Shown: positions 55,129 through 64,000 of the stretch, in pieces
Position numbering within the stretch: position 1 is the first letter of the stretch
Layout: the number at the start of each line of letters is the position of its first letter
Source: Massilia sp. YIM B02769
GTDB lineage: Bacteria > Pseudomonadota > Gammaproteobacteria > Burkholderiales > Burkholderiaceae_D
Length of the DNA stretch: 64,000 nucleotides
Direction: 5' to 3'
Assembly: GCF_030411995.1 (NCBI RefSeq)
Contig: NZ_JASNRC010000002.1
Location: 372,001-436,000, forward strand
Program-made: the position numbers and the translations under genes
The notes under the pieces: model-generated
The model's database searches: none
What the model saw: the letters and a program-made list of their open reading frames with translations, nothing else
Told to the model about the DNA's origin: nothing

Positions 55129-56756
55129 CAGGCGACAGTACCGAACCAGGCGCCGTAGGCCGGCAGGGTCACGCGGCCGTTCGCCGCCTCGCCCGGCAGG
55201 CCGTGGCCTTCCAGGTCCTGCGCCTGCACGGTCTCGGCCCAGTCGAAGCTCACCGGCTGGCCCGACAGGTTGAAGGCGGCCAGGATGGTCGGCTCGCCAT
55301 CGAGCGTGCGGCGCAGCGCCAGCACCGGCTCCGGCGCTTCGAAGAAGGAGATGCCGCCGCGGGTCAGCTGCGGCAGGCTTTGGCGCCAGTGAATGATGCG
55401 GCGTGCGGCGCTCAGGCTCGAGGCCGGGTCCTTGTCCTGCACCGACACGGCAGCGATGCGGTGCGGCTCGGCCACCGGCAGCCATGGCTTGCCTTCGGTG
55501 AAACCGGCGTTCGGCGCCGCATCGGTCCACGGCATCGGCGTGCGGCAGCCGTCGCGGCCCTTGAACTCGGGCCAGAAGGTGATGCCGTACGGGTCTTGCA
55601 GCAGCTCGAAGGGCACGTCGGCTTCCGGCAGCGCCAGTTCATCGCCCTGGTACAGGCAAGGCGTGCCTTTCAGCGACAGCTGCATCGCCAGCACCATCGC
55701 CGCAAAGTCGACCGGCGCATCCTCGCCGCGCCAGCGCGTGACCACGCGGATCGCGTCGTGGTTACCGACCGACCAGGAAGCCCAGCCGCCCTGCACGCGC
55801 GCCTCGAATTCCTCGACCTGGGTGCGGATGTGCCTGGCCGTAAATTCCGGCGTCAGCAAATTGAAGCTGTAGGCCATGTGCAGCTTGTCGCCGTCGGCCG
55901 TGTACTCGGCCATGCATGCCAGGGCGTCGTCGGCGCCGACTTCGCCGATCGACACGGCGCCGTATTCGTTCAGCAGCGCGCGGATCTTGCACAGGAAGGC
56001 CAGGTTTTCCGGACGCGTCTTGTCGTAGATGTGGGACTGCATGCCGTAGGGGTTGACGTCGGTGACCGAGGCGGTGTCGCGCTTGGTGGCCGGCGGATTG
56101 CTGCGCAATTCGGTGTCGTGGAAGTGGTAGTTGCAGGCATCCATGCGCACGCCGTCGACGCCGCGCTCGAGCCAGAAGCGCAGCGCGTCCAGGTGGGCCT
56201 TCTGCACGTCGGGGTTATGGAAGTTCAGCTGCGGCTGGCTGACCAGGAAGTTGTGCATGTAGTACTGCTTGCGGCGCGTGTCCCACTGCCATGCCGAACC
56301 GCCGAAGACGGCCATCCAGTTGTTCGGCGGGTTGCCGTCCGGGGCGGCGTCGGCCCAGACGTACCAGTCCGACTTCGGATTGTCGCGGCTGGCGCGGCTT
56401 TCGACGAACCACGGGTGGGCGTCGGCGGTGTGCGCCATGACCTGGTCGATCATGATCTTCAGGCCGAGCGAGTGCGCCTTGGCGACCATCGCGTCGAAGT
56501 CGGCCAGGGTGCCGAACAGCGGGTCGACGTCGCAGTAGTCGGAGATGTCGTAGCCGAAGTCCTTCATCGGCGACTTGAAGTAGGGCGAGAGCCAGACGAT
56601 GTTCACGCCCAGGCTGGCGATGTAGTCGAGCTTCGCGGTGATGCCCGGAATATCGCCCACGCCGTCGCCATTCGTGTCGAGATAGCTGCGCGGGTAGACC
56701 TGGTAGATGATGGCTTCGCGCCACCAGTCGTTCGTTTGCTTGGTAGTCTGGGTCAT
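55128..56756 (-). CDS. GH13 alpha-glucosidase / oligo-glucosidase
   Basis: 542-residue cytoplasmic glycoside hydrolase (no signal peptide) that should release glucose from maltooligosaccharides or related alpha-glucosides. The catalytic triad is clear: nucleophile Asp206 in GVDGVRMDACNY, acid/base Glu272 in SIGEVGAD, Asp334 in SVGNHDAIRV. WWREAIIYQVYPRSYLDTNGDG is the usual start. It is followed by the glucokinase fusion, so released glucose can be phosphorylated directly. Upstream are two TGCAAA-N5-TTTGCA operators shared with the divergent transporter. Confidence 0.94.
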   Translation of the reverse strand: MTQTTKQTNDWWREAIIYQVYPRSYLDTNGDGVGDIPGITAKLDYIASLGVNIVWLSPYFKSPMKDFGYDISDYCDVDPLFGTLADFDAMVAKAHSLGLKIMIDQVMAHTADAHPWFVESRASRDNPKSDWYVWADAAPDGNPPNNWMAVFGGSAWQWDTRRKQYYMHNFLVSQPQLNFHNPDVQKAHLDALRFWLERGVDGVRMDACNYHFHDTELRSNPPATKRDTASVTDVNPYGMQSHIYDKTRPENLAFLCKIRALLNEYGAVSIGEVGADDALACMAEYTADGDKLHMAYSFNLLTPEFTARHIRTQVEEFEARVQGGWASWSVGNHDAIRVVTRWRGEDAPVDFAAMVLAMQLSLKGTPCLYQGDELALPEADVPFELLQDPYGITFWPEFKGRDGCRTPMPWTDAAPNAGFTEGKPWLPVAEPHRIAAVSVQDKDPASSLSAARRIIHWRQSLPQLTRGGISFFEAPEPVLALRRTLDGEPTILAAFNLSGQPVSFDWAETVQAQDLEGHGLPGEAANGRVTLPAYGAWFGTVA

Positions 56757-56844
56757 GACGTGGGGAGTCCGGTTGGGTTGCTGATTTTTACGTAATATAC
56801 AGCAACTTTTGCAACATTACAATCTTCGAAAACGCTGCCGATCC

Positions 56845-56863
56845 ATGCAAATATTCTTTGCAT
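56845..56863. promoter_or_regulatory. Operator 1: ATGCAAA-N5-TTTGCAT palindrome
   Basis: A perfect 7-bp-armed inverted repeat with a TATTC spacer in the divergent alpha-glucosidase/POT gap. Form and size resemble LacI-family operators of sugar operons. The site is about 31 bp (three helical turns) from operator 2. The regulator is not encoded nearby, unless it is the RpiR part of the fusion. Confidence 0.65.
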
Positions 56864-56876
56864 TCAAAGGCTTACT

Positions 56877-56893
56877 TGCAAATACTATTTGCA
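56877..56893. promoter_or_regulatory. Operator 2: TGCAAA-N5-TTTGCA palindrome
   Basis: A perfect 6-bp-armed repeat with TACTA spacer, the second copy of the operator in this gap. Repetition of the same unusual sequence with helical phasing is strong evidence for a real binding site. Confidence 0.65.
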
Positions 56894-57010
56894 TGGCGTG
56901 AAACAAAAGTAGCTAAACTACGGTTCAGTGATGTCAACATCAATTTTCCGGTTGCCAAGACCGCAAGGGCGTCATAGCATCCCGGGTTAATTCACTCACA
57001 GGACGAGTCC

Positions 57011-58603
57011 ATGAACCAGCCGACCACGCCCTCCAGCGGACGCATGCCCCGCCAGATCCCGTACATCATCGCCAACGAAGGTTGCGAGCGCTTCAGCTTC
57101 TACGGGATGCGCAACATCCTGACGCCCTTCCTGATCTCGACGCTGCTGCTGTTCCTGCCGGAGTCCGAGCGTACCGGCGAAGCCAAGCACGTGTTCCACA
57201 CCTTCGTGATCGGCGTGTACTTCTTCCCGCTGCTGGGTGGCTGGCTGGCCGACCGTTTCTTCGGCAAGTACAACACGGTGTTCTGGCTCAGCCTCGTCTA
57301 CTGCGCCGGCCACGCCTGCCTCGCCATCTTCGAGGACAACGTGAAAGGCTTCTACCTCGGCCTGGGCCTGATCGCGCTCGGCTCGGGCGGCATCAAGCCG
57401 CTGGTGTCGAGTTTTGTCGGCGACCAGTTCGACCAGACGAACAAGGACAAGGCGAAGATCGTGTTCGACGCCTTCTACTGGATCATCAACTTCGGCTCCT
57501 TCTTCGCATCGCTCCTGATGCCGCTGTTCCTGAAGAACTACGGGCCGGCGGTCGCCTTCGGCATCCCCGGCATCATGATGTTCATCGCGACCATGGTGTT
57601 CTGGAGCGGGAAGAAGAAGTACGTGCACGTGCCGCCCGCCGCGCCGAACCCGCACTCGTTCTCGCGCGTGGCGCGCACCGCGCTGTCCACCAACGGCGCC
57701 GGCCGCACCGTCGCCATGGTCGGTTTGTTCGGCGCGATCGCCTCGCTGCTGATGTCGCCAAGCTGGGGCTTCGTGATCGCGGCCTGCACGGCGCTGGTGC
57801 TGCTGCTGGCCTTTGTCGGCATGGGGATCTCGATGCAGCTGGAACGCGCACGCGGCCACCACCCCGACGATGCGGTGGACGGCGTGCGCGCGGTGCTGCG
57901 CATCCTGGTGGTGTTCGCGCTGGTCACGCCGTTCTGGTCGCTGTTCGATCAGAAGGCCTCGACCTGGATCGTCCAGGCGAACTCGATGATCACCACCTTC
58001 TCGGTATTCGGCAACGAGTTCACCCTGCTGCCGGCCCAGATGCAGGCGCTGAACCCGCTGCTGGTGATGCTGCTGATCCCCTTCAATAACCTGGTGCTGT
58101 TCCCTATGCTGCAAAAGATCGGCATCACGCCGACGCCGCTGCGCCGCATGACCTCGGGCATCGCCTTCTCGGCCTTGTCGTGGCTGGTGATCGGCGCGAT
58201 CCAGGTGTCGATGGACGCCGGCACGCCAACCTCGATGGCCTGGCAGATCCTGCCCTACGCGCTGCTGACCATGGGCGAGGTGCTGGTCTCGGCCACGGGC
58301 CTGGAGTTCGCCTACAGCCAGGCGCCGGCCTCGATGAAGGGCGCGATCATGGCGCTGTGGAGCCTCGCGGTCACGGTGGGCAACCTGTGGGTGCTAGTGG
58401 TGAATGCGGCGGTGAAGAACGACGCGGTGGTCAATTCCATCGCCGGGTCGGGCCTGAGCGTGATCGCGTTCCAGATGTTCTTCTTTGCCGGCTTCGCGGC
58501 GCTGGCGGCGGTGGCGTTCGGGTTGTATGCGAAGCGGTACAAGATGGTGGATCACTATCGCAGCCTGGATTCGTCGAAGTCGCCGTCGGCGGCGAAGGTC
58601 TAG
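57011..58603 (+). CDS. POT/PTR-family proton-dependent transporter
   Basis: 530-residue inner-membrane symporter with about 12-14 hydrophobic helices. The POT motifs are present: EGCERFSFYGMRNIL in helix 1 (ExxERFxxYG) and FYWIINFGSFFASL around residue 155. The family normally imports di- and tripeptides. Here it is divergent from an alpha-glucosidase, shares its operators and precedes a pullulanase, so a carbohydrate or glucoside substrate should be considered. An AGGACGAG site precedes the ATG. Confidence 0.92.
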   Translation: MNQPTTPSSGRMPRQIPYIIANEGCERFSFYGMRNILTPFLISTLLLFLPESERTGEAKHVFHTFVIGVYFFPLLGGWLADRFFGKYNTVFWLSLVYCAGHACLAIFEDNVKGFYLGLGLIALGSGGIKPLVSSFVGDQFDQTNKDKAKIVFDAFYWIINFGSFFASLLMPLFLKNYGPAVAFGIPGIMMFIATMVFWSGKKKYVHVPPAAPNPHSFSRVARTALSTNGAGRTVAMVGLFGAIASLLMSPSWGFVIAACTALVLLLAFVGMGISMQLERARGHHPDDAVDGVRAVLRILVVFALVTPFWSLFDQKASTWIVQANSMITTFSVFGNEFTLLPAQMQALNPLLVMLLIPFNNLVLFPMLQKIGITPTPLRRMTSGIAFSALSWLVIGAIQVSMDAGTPTSMAWQILPYALLTMGEVLVSATGLEFAYSQAPASMKGAIMALWSLAVTVGNLWVLVVNAAVKNDAVVNSIAGSGLSVIAFQMFFFAGFAALAAVAFGLYAKRYKMVDHYRSLDSSKSPSAAKV

Positions 58604-58657
58604 GCGCTTGGTGTTTCCGGCTTCGATTTCGGGCCGGGTCGCTTATCGCTAACTATC

Positions 58658-58743
58658 AACGCGTGGGCACGGGGCGCCCACCCTACCTATTCGCAGCCGC
58701 AGACGTTTGCATGCGTAGGGTGGGCGCCCCGTGCCCACGCGTT
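58658..58743. repeat. Perfect 29-bp inverted repeat element
   Basis: Left arm AACGCGTGGGCACGGGGCGC followed by CCACCCTAC, right arm its exact inverse, 28-nt loop. The arms are the GTAGGGTGGG-type ends of the dispersed family in their shortest form. It lies between the POT gene and the pullulanase gene, with the right arm ending 42 bp before the pullulanase start. Confidence 0.92.
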
Positions 58744-58785
58744 CAAATCACGCTCGCATTCACGCGCGTCACCACAACCGACAAC

Positions 58786-61497
58786 ATGATCCGAACTGTC
58801 CCCTTCGCTCTCGCCACCGCCCTCGCCTCCTCCGCTCACGCCGCAATTTCCCTGGACGCCTGCAACGGCCCCGCCACCACCACGCTGGCCGCCGCCCCGC
58901 ATGCACTGGAAGCCCGCGCCGTCTGGCTGAACCGCGCGCTGGCGAAGTGGCCCGGCTCGCCGAGCGACGGCAAGTTCAAACTCCACCACTCCCCCACGGC
59001 AGCCATCGAAACCATCGTCGGCCGCAAGGTCAAGGGCGCCGCCGGCGCACTCGACCTGGAGAGCACCAACGCCGTTCCAAAAGACGCTGCCGAGCGCTTC
59101 CAGTACCTCGCCGCCGGCCCCGTCCTGAAGCTGGCCGACAAGGACCTCGCCCGCCTCCCTGCCCTGCACCGCGAACAGCTCGTGCTGACACGGGAAGCCC
59201 CCGACGGCACCGTGCTCGCCGCGACCCGCCTGCAAGCCGCCGGCGCCCTCGACGATCTGTACGCCGCCGCCGAGCAGGTCCCCGACCTCGGCGCCACGCC
59301 TGCCAGGAAGCGCACCGGCTTCAAGCTCTGGGCCCCCACCGCGCAGCAGGCCGCCGTCTGCGTCTTCGACAGCGGCAGCAGCCGCGCCGGCGCCGTGCAC
59401 CAGCTGGCACTGGACCCCGCCACCGGCGTCTGGAACGCCCAGGCCCCGGCCGACCTCTCGGGCCGCTACTACACCTACGCCGTCGACGTGGTCAGCGAAC
59501 AGGCCGGCCTGGTGCGCAACCTGGTCACCGACCCGTATTCGGTCAGCCTGAGCACGGATTCGCAGCGCAGCTACATCGCCGACCTCGACGCCGCCAAGCT
59601 CAAGCCTGCCGGCTGGGACAAGGAACGCGCCCCGCAAACGGTGAGGTCGCCGGTCGACATGGCCGTGTATGAACTGCACGTGCGCGACTTCTCGCGCGAC
59701 GACGAGACCGTGCCGCCCGCGAAGCGCGGCAAGTACACCGCCTTTGGCGAATCGGACTCGAACGGCATGCGCCACCTGAAGGCCCTGGCGCAGGCCGGCA
59801 TGACCGACATCCACCTGCTGCCCGTCTACGACATCGCCAGCATCCCGGAAAAGAACTGCGCCCGGCCCCAGCCCACCGGCGCACCCGACGGCGACACCCA
59901 GCAGGCATTGATCCGCAAGACCGCCCACACCGACTGCTACAACTGGGGCTACGACCCCTGGCACTACAACGCCCCGGAAGGCAGCTACGCCAGCGACCCG
60001 GCCGACGGCGCGCGCCGCATCGTCGAGTTCCGCGAGATGGTGATGCATTTGCACCGCGCCGGCCTGCGCGTGGGCCTGGACGTGGTCTACAACCACACCT
60101 TCGTGGCCGGGCAAGACGGCAAGTCGGTGCTGGACCGCGTCGTCCCCGGCTACTACCACCGCCTGAACGCCAAGGGCGCCATCGAGCGCTCGACCTGCTG
60201 CGACAACACCGCCACCGAAAACCGCATGATGGGCAAGCTCATGATCGACTCGGCGGTGCTGTGGGCCAGGCACTACAAGATCGATTCCTTCCGTTTCGAC
60301 CTGATGGGCCACCAGCCGCGCGCGGCGATGGAGCGCCTGCAAGGCGCGGTGGACAAGGCCACCGGCCGCAGCGTGCAGCTGCTGGGCGAAGGCTGGAACT
60401 TCGGCGAAGTGGCGAATGGCGCGCGCTTCGTGCAGGCCTCGCAGCTGTCGCTGAACGGCAGCGGCATCGGCACCTTCAGCGACCGCGCGCGCGATGCCGT
60501 GCGTGGCGGCGGCGCCGGCGATTCGGGCGAGGCGCTGGTGAGCCGCCAGGGCTGGATCAACGGCCTGGTCTACGACCCGAATGCGAAAGCCGGCGCACGC
60601 CCGGCCACGGAACTGCTGCGCGCCGCCGACATGGTGCGCATCGGCCTGGCCGGCACCCTGCGCAGCTACCCGCTCGCCACGTTCGAGGGCAGCACGCGCA
60701 AGCTGGAAGACATCGACTACAGCGGCCAGCCGGCCGGTTACGCCAGCGAGCCGGGCGAGACCGTCAACTATGTGGAGAACCACGACAACCAGACCCTGTA
60801 CGACAACAACGCGTTGAAGCTGCCGCTGGAGACCAGCAGCGCCGACCGCGCGCGCGTGCAGGTACTGGGCCTGGCGATTACCGCCTTCAGCCAGGGCATC
60901 GCCTATTACCACGCCGGCTCGGACATCCTGCGCTCCAAGTCCCTGGACCGCAACAGCTTCAACTCGGGCGACTGGTTCAATCGTCTCGACTGGACTTACC
61001 AGACCAACCATTTCGGCACCGGCCTGCCGCCTGCGGACGACAATGCGAAGGACTGGCCGCTGTTCAAGCCGCTGCTGGCGAATGCCGCCCTGCGCGCGCA
61101 GCCGGCGGACATCGCCTTTGCGCGCGACGCCTTCCGCGACCTGCTCGCGATCCGCGCCAGCACCACGCTGCTGCGCATGCGCACGGCCGAGGATGTGGCG
61201 CAGCGCCTGCGCTTCTTCAACACCGGGCCGCGGCAGGAGCCGACGGTGGTCGCGGCCACCATCGACGGCAAGGGTTATGCCGGCGCGCGCTTCGGTAGCC
61301 TGACTTACCTGATCAACGCCGACAAGGTGGCGCACGTGGTCACCGACGCAGGGCTGCGCGGCAGGCAGCTGCGTTTGCATCCGGTGCACACGGCCGCCGG
61401 CGCAGGCGACAAGCGCGCTGCCACTGCGGGCTATGACAGCGTCAATGGGACGTTCAGCATTCCGCCGCGGACGGCGGTGGTGTTTGTGGAGGATTGA
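58786..61497 (+). CDS. Secreted pullulanase-type alpha-1,6-glucosidase (GH13)
   Basis: 903 residues with a signal peptide ([19 protein letters not shown]), so probably exported. An N-terminal all-beta region and a CBM48-like segment ([20 protein letters not shown], near residue 185) precede a (beta/alpha)8 barrel with nucleophile Asp505 (SFRFDLMGH), acid/base Glu535 ([10 protein letters not shown]) and Asp667 ([10 protein letters not shown]). [18 protein letters not shown] is a pullulanase hallmark. It debranches pullulan, starch or glycogen outside the cytoplasm. No strong ribosome site is seen. Confidence 0.93.
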   Translation: MIRTVPFALATALASSAHAAISLDACNGPATTTLAAAPHALEARAVWLNRALAKWPGSPSDGKFKLHHSPTAAIETIVGRKVKGAAGALDLESTNAVPKDAAERFQYLAAGPVLKLADKDLARLPALHREQLVLTREAPDGTVLAATRLQAAGALDDLYAAAEQVPDLGATPARKRTGFKLWAPTAQQAAVCVFDSGSSRAGAVHQLALDPATGVWNAQAPADLSGRYYTYAVDVVSEQAGLVRNLVTDPYSVSLSTDSQRSYIADLDAAKLKPAGWDKERAPQTVRSPVDMAVYELHVRDFSRDDETVPPAKRGKYTAFGESDSNGMRHLKALAQAGMTDIHLLPVYDIASIPEKNCARPQPTGAPDGDTQQALIRKTAHTDCYNWGYDPWHYNAPEGSYASDPADGARRIVEFREMVMHLHRAGLRVGLDVVYNHTFVAGQDGKSVLDRVVPGYYHRLNAKGAIERSTCCDNTATENRMMGKLMIDSAVLWARHYKIDSFRFDLMGHQPRAAMERLQGAVDKATGRSVQLLGEGWNFGEVANGARFVQASQLSLNGSGIGTFSDRARDAVRGGGAGDSGEALVSRQGWINGLVYDPNAKAGARPATELLRAADMVRIGLAGTLRSYPLATFEGSTRKLEDIDYSGQPAGYASEPGETVNYVENHDNQTLYDNNALKLPLETSSADRARVQVLGLAITAFSQGIAYYHAGSDILRSKSLDRNSFNSGDWFNRLDWTYQTNHFGTGLPPADDNAKDWPLFKPLLANAALRAQPADIAFARDAFRDLLAIRASTTLLRMRTAEDVAQRLRFFNTGPRQEPTVVAATIDGKGYAGARFGSLTYLINADKVAHVVTDAGLRGRQLRLHPVHTAAGAGDKRAATAGYDSVNGTFSIPPRTAVVFVED

Positions 61498-61511
61498 AGG
61501 CGGGCGGATGT

Positions 61512-61708
61512 GGGGCTGTTGCCTGATACGGTGTGGGTGTGCATGATCCGCGTGGGCACGGAGTGCCCACCCTACGGGAGATGTTATCGGCAAGTTCGAG
61601 CAAATCCCGTTGGTTTTCGGATGAGCTCGCCCGAAACGCTTCCCGTACGGTGGGCACCCTGTGCCCACGCGGATCAAACACACCACTACCGCCTCAGGCA
61701 ACAGCCCC
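61512..61708. repeat. Long inverted-repeat element with GGGGCTGTTGCCTG ends, copy B
   Basis: About 197 bp. Outer ends GGGGCTGTTGCCTGATACGG and its near inverse ending CAGGCAACAGCCCC. Middle ends GCATGATCCGCGTGGGCAC and GTGCCCACGCGGATCAAACA. Inner ends are CCCACCCTACGGG and CCCGTACGGTGGGCAC, so one side has the GTAGGG form and the other the CCGTACGG form, linking the two subfamilies. It lies between the convergent pullulanase and PepSY genes. Confidence 0.88.
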
Positions 61709-61763
61709 AATCCCGCAAGCAAACCCACCCCACCAGCCACGCTCCGGCAATGTTCGCGCTATC

Positions 61764-63257
61764 CTACCGCGCCCGATTCGAACGAGCCTCCCCCCGGCGC
61801 CGGGCCGGCGCCAGCACCCGCCAGGCCAGCACGCAGCCCGTGCTGCACAGCACCAGTCCCAGCACACACAAGCCGAGCAGCAGCGAAACACGCAACAGCG
61901 GCCGCGCCAGCAGCGGCGCGAAGTCGAAGCTGTGCAGGCCGTTGTACAGCACGCGCTGCCACGGCGTGCCGCTATCTGCGCGCAGCAGCAGGCGCGCCGA
62001 TGCGGGATCGGCATACAAGGTCACGCCATCGGCCCATGCGGCGCGCCAGACCGGCAGCGGCCGGGTATGGGTGCCGGCCTCCCCCGCCGGCTCGCGCGAA
62101 TAATACAAACCATCGTACTGCGCCAGCCGCGTCAGCACCGGCGCGCCCGCCCCCGCCTCGTCGACACGCAGCGTGGACAAGGCGGCCGTGACGGCGGCGC
62201 GCGGCAAGGCCGGCAGCACGGCTTCATTGGCACGGTCCGCGCTCACCAGCACCTGGTCGGCCGGGCCCGCCGCGCCGCGCAGGCGATACCAGCTGCGGCC
62301 CTGCAGCTGCACCAGGTCGATCTCGCGCGTTGCCGGCCGCGCGGCCAGTGCCAGCGCCTGCGCCGGGTTGACGCGGAGCGCGGCCGGCTCGCCAATCCAG
62401 GCCGTGCGCTCGCCCGGCGTCGCACCGCGCGGCGAAAACACCCCGAAGGGATTCATCGACAACAGACCGGAGAATATCCAGGTCACGCAGGCCACGCCCG
62501 CGGCCAGCCCCACGATATGGTGCCAGCGCATCCAGAACTTCCGATACGGAATCCACCGGCTGCGGTTCAGGTACAGCTGCCAGACGCCCAGCGCCAGGCC
62601 GCTCGCGGCCAGCAAGACGCCCGGCAGCGACAGCCACACCACCACCCCGTTCCACAATTCCGGCCAGCGCCGCAGCTGGGTGAAGTACAGCCAGTGTGGC
62701 ACCGCGCCGACCCAGTTCCAGGCGCGCTCGGCGCGGCGCGTGTCGAGCACCACCTCGGCGGCGCCGGGCGAGACATACAGTTCCAGCCCGTCGGCGCCGG
62801 CCATCGCCACGCGCACCAGCGGCCGGTGCGGGTTGTAGCCCTGCGCGACCGTCCACTGGTCGCGTTCCAGGCGTTCGGCATGCAGGGCGCGGCGGCCGCT
62901 GAAGCGCTCCGCCACCTGCGCCGCCTCGGCGTCGGACAGGGCCGCCAGCGCCGCGCCGTCGCGCGCATCGAGGGTGAGCCAGCGCTTGTCGCTGCTTAGT
63001 ATGCGCCACACCGGCACCACGCCGTGCATGCCCAGGCGCGCCTCGCTGAAGGCGACATCGGCGCGCGCCGCAGCCTCCTGCGCGCCCAGGCAGCAGCCGT
63101 CCAGGCGCAGCGGCGCCGTCCCGGCCAGGCGCTCGTCCACGCCCAGGGCGGGAAACGGCACGTAGACCATCACGATGCCGCTGGCGAACCACATCAAAAA
63201 TAGCAGCGCCAGGCCCACGCCCAGCCATTTGTGCAGGAAGATCAGCGCCTTTTTCAT
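61764..63257 (-). CDS. PepSY-domain transmembrane protein (PiuB-like)
   Basis: 497 residues with about four transmembrane helices: N-terminal KKALIFLHKWLGVGLALLFLMWF with its conserved histidine, two central helices (around residues 205-275, including LPGVLLAASGLALGVW and IVGLAAGVACVTWIFSG) and a C-terminal helix pair. Periplasmic PepSY-like loops lie between. Relatives occur next to TonB-dependent iron receptors and are thought to help reduce or release siderophore iron. It starts 7 bp after the receptor stop, confirming that pairing. Confidence 0.9.
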   Translation of the reverse strand: MKKALIFLHKWLGVGLALLFLMWFASGIVMVYVPFPALGVDERLAGTAPLRLDGCCLGAQEAAARADVAFSEARLGMHGVVPVWRILSSDKRWLTLDARDGAALAALSDAEAAQVAERFSGRRALHAERLERDQWTVAQGYNPHRPLVRVAMAGADGLELYVSPGAAEVVLDTRRAERAWNWVGAVPHWLYFTQLRRWPELWNGVVVWLSLPGVLLAASGLALGVWQLYLNRSRWIPYRKFWMRWHHIVGLAAGVACVTWIFSGLLSMNPFGVFSPRGATPGERTAWIGEPAALRVNPAQALALAARPATREIDLVQLQGRSWYRLRGAAGPADQVLVSADRANEAVLPALPRAAVTAALSTLRVDEAGAGAPVLTRLAQYDGLYYSREPAGEAGTHTRPLPVWRAAWADGVTLYADPASARLLLRADSGTPWQRVLYNGLHSFDFAPLLARPLLRVSLLLGLCVLGLVLCSTGCVLAWRVLAPARRRGEARSNRAR

Positions 63258-63264
63258 CGGCGCG

Positions 63265-64000
63265 TCAGAAGCTGGAGCGCGCCGTCAGCTGCACGGTGCG
63301 CGGCGCGCCCAGCAGCCAGCGCAGGCCACCGCTGCCGGACAAGGCATAGTCGCGGTCGGCCAGGTTCTTGACGGCCAGCGTCAGGGTCAGCGCAGGCGAC
63401 TGGCGCCAGGCCAGGGAGGCGTCGAGCACGGTGTATGCCGGCAGGCTGACCGTGTTCGCCGCATTCGATTCGCGCAGGCCGACGTAGCGCGCACCCAGGC
63501 CGGCATCCCACTGCGGCAGGAAGCGGTAGCGGGTCCAGACGCTGGCGGTACGTTCCGGCACGCCGGCCGGGGTATTGCCGTCGCGCGAGACCGCCTGGCC
63601 GGCCACGACCTCCTTGAAATCGTCGTAGCGGGCGCGCAGCACGGCGGCGTTCGCGTCGATCGTCCAGCCGCGCAGGAGCTCGGCGGCAAAGGCGACTTCG
63701 AGCCCGGTCGAGGATTGCTGGCCGATCTGCTGGGCCACGCCCGGGTTGTCCGGATCGCGCGACAGCAAATTGCGCTTCTCGATGCGGTAGGCGGCCAGCG
63801 TCCACTCGCCTTTCAGCGCCGGCAGCGCGCCCTTGGCGCCGAACTCGAGCTGGCGGCCGCGGGTCAGGTCGAAGCTCACCGAGCCGTTCGGCAGCGCCAG
63901 CGCGCCGCTCAATGGATCGGTGGCGGTGCCGAACTGGCCGTAGACCGACACCTGCGCATTCGGCGACCACACCGCGCCCAGACGTCCGGTGACCGGCGCA
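63265..64000 (-). CDS. TonB-dependent siderophore receptor, C-terminal part
   Basis: The visible 245 residues are the last strands of an outer-membrane beta-barrel: alternating aromatic and polar residues (VYGQFGTATDPLSGAL, GRQLEFGAKGALP, LSRDPDNPGVAQQ, AYRIEKRN) and the terminal Phe typical of outer-membrane proteins (TVQLTARSSF). VKNLADRDYALS and LGAPRTVQL are receptor signatures of the FhuA/siderophore type. The start, plug domain and any Fur box lie beyond the right edge. Confidence 0.92.
   Translation of the reverse strand, partial: APVTGRLGAVWSPNAQVSVYGQFGTATDPLSGALALPNGSVSFDLTRGRQLEFGAKGALPALKGEWTLAAYRIEKRNLLSRDPDNPGVAQQIGQQSSTGLEVAFAAELLRGWTIDANAAVLRARYDDFKEVVAGQAVSRDGNTPAGVPERTASVWTRYRFLPQWDAGLGARYVGLRESNAANTVSLPAYTVLDASLAWRQSPALTLTLAVKNLADRDYALSGSGGLRWLLGAPRTVQLTARSSF

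Noticed and set aside
58687..61740. Open frame of about 1000 codons opposite the pullulanase gene
   Set aside because: Antisense shadow; spans two repeat elements and lacks any recognisable domain.

Overview
The window is high-GC (about two thirds G+C by eye), densely coded bacterial DNA that looks like a chromosome of a Massilia/Duganella-like member of the Oxalobacteraceae (Betaproteobacteria, Burkholderiales). This is an inference. It rests on a small Trp-rich protein of the TIGR04438 type, an E3 with a fused lipoyl domain in an aceE-aceF-lpdA operon, a glucokinase-RpiR fusion, and the zapB-zapA-6S RNA-EVE arrangement. I see no rRNA, tRNA, CRISPR array, phage or intact transposase.

Layout. 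1-903: start of a secreted M49-type peptidase, cut by the window edge. 1267-6384: tripartite drug efflux operon (HlyD/EmrA, DHA2/EmrB, NodT) with a divergent TetR regulator. 6483-8481: a tiny leader peptide with a small protein, a membrane protein and a secreted esterase. 8800-15273: a complete zeaxanthin-glucoside cluster, crtE-X-Y-I-B with convergent crtZ. 15393-20488: two DUF2141 proteins, a lipoprotein, a Tat-type carotenoid oxygenase and a LytS/LytTR-type two-component system. 20779-26763: pyruvate dehydrogenase operon. 27163-37431: folD, prlC, holC, a Liv-type binding protein, a cytochrome c, ilvD with a divergent LysR gene, and lgt. 37730-43825: TSUP permease, YdcF, an SdpR/SdpI-like operon with a rhodanese, an S41 protease and a small AT-richer patch. 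43927-44695: 6S RNA, zapA and zapB. 46025-48155: groESL with CIRCE and an upstream FNR-type box. 48247-52913: UPF0158, DUF5329, a zinc alcohol dehydrogenase, a chemoreceptor and a lipoprotein. 53266-61497: alpha-glucan utilisation (glucokinase-RpiR fusion, GH13 alpha-glucosidase, POT transporter, pullulanase). 61764-64000: PepSY membrane protein and the C-terminal end of a TonB-dependent receptor.

How the genes fit together. The crt genes encode the full route from farnesyl diphosphate to glycosylated zeaxanthin. Directly beyond crtZ, a DUF2141 protein, an exported carotenoid-cleavage-type oxygenase, a histidine kinase and a LytTR response regulator are spaced like one operon. This suggests that carotenoid cleavage is coupled to signalling, and I rate it the most interesting candidate system in the window. 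The response regulator has no ATG, GTG or TTG start where one is expected.

A second theme is a dispersed family of palindromic intergenic elements (about 80-250 bp). Five copies have CCGTACGG ends and at least six related copies have GTAGGGTGGG-type ends. They fill most of the long gene-free stretches and resemble non-autonomous, MITE/REP-like elements. Candidate regulatory sites include CIRCE, a TGCAAA-N5-TTTGCA operator pair, FNR-type boxes, and TetR, ArsR and LysR palindromes.
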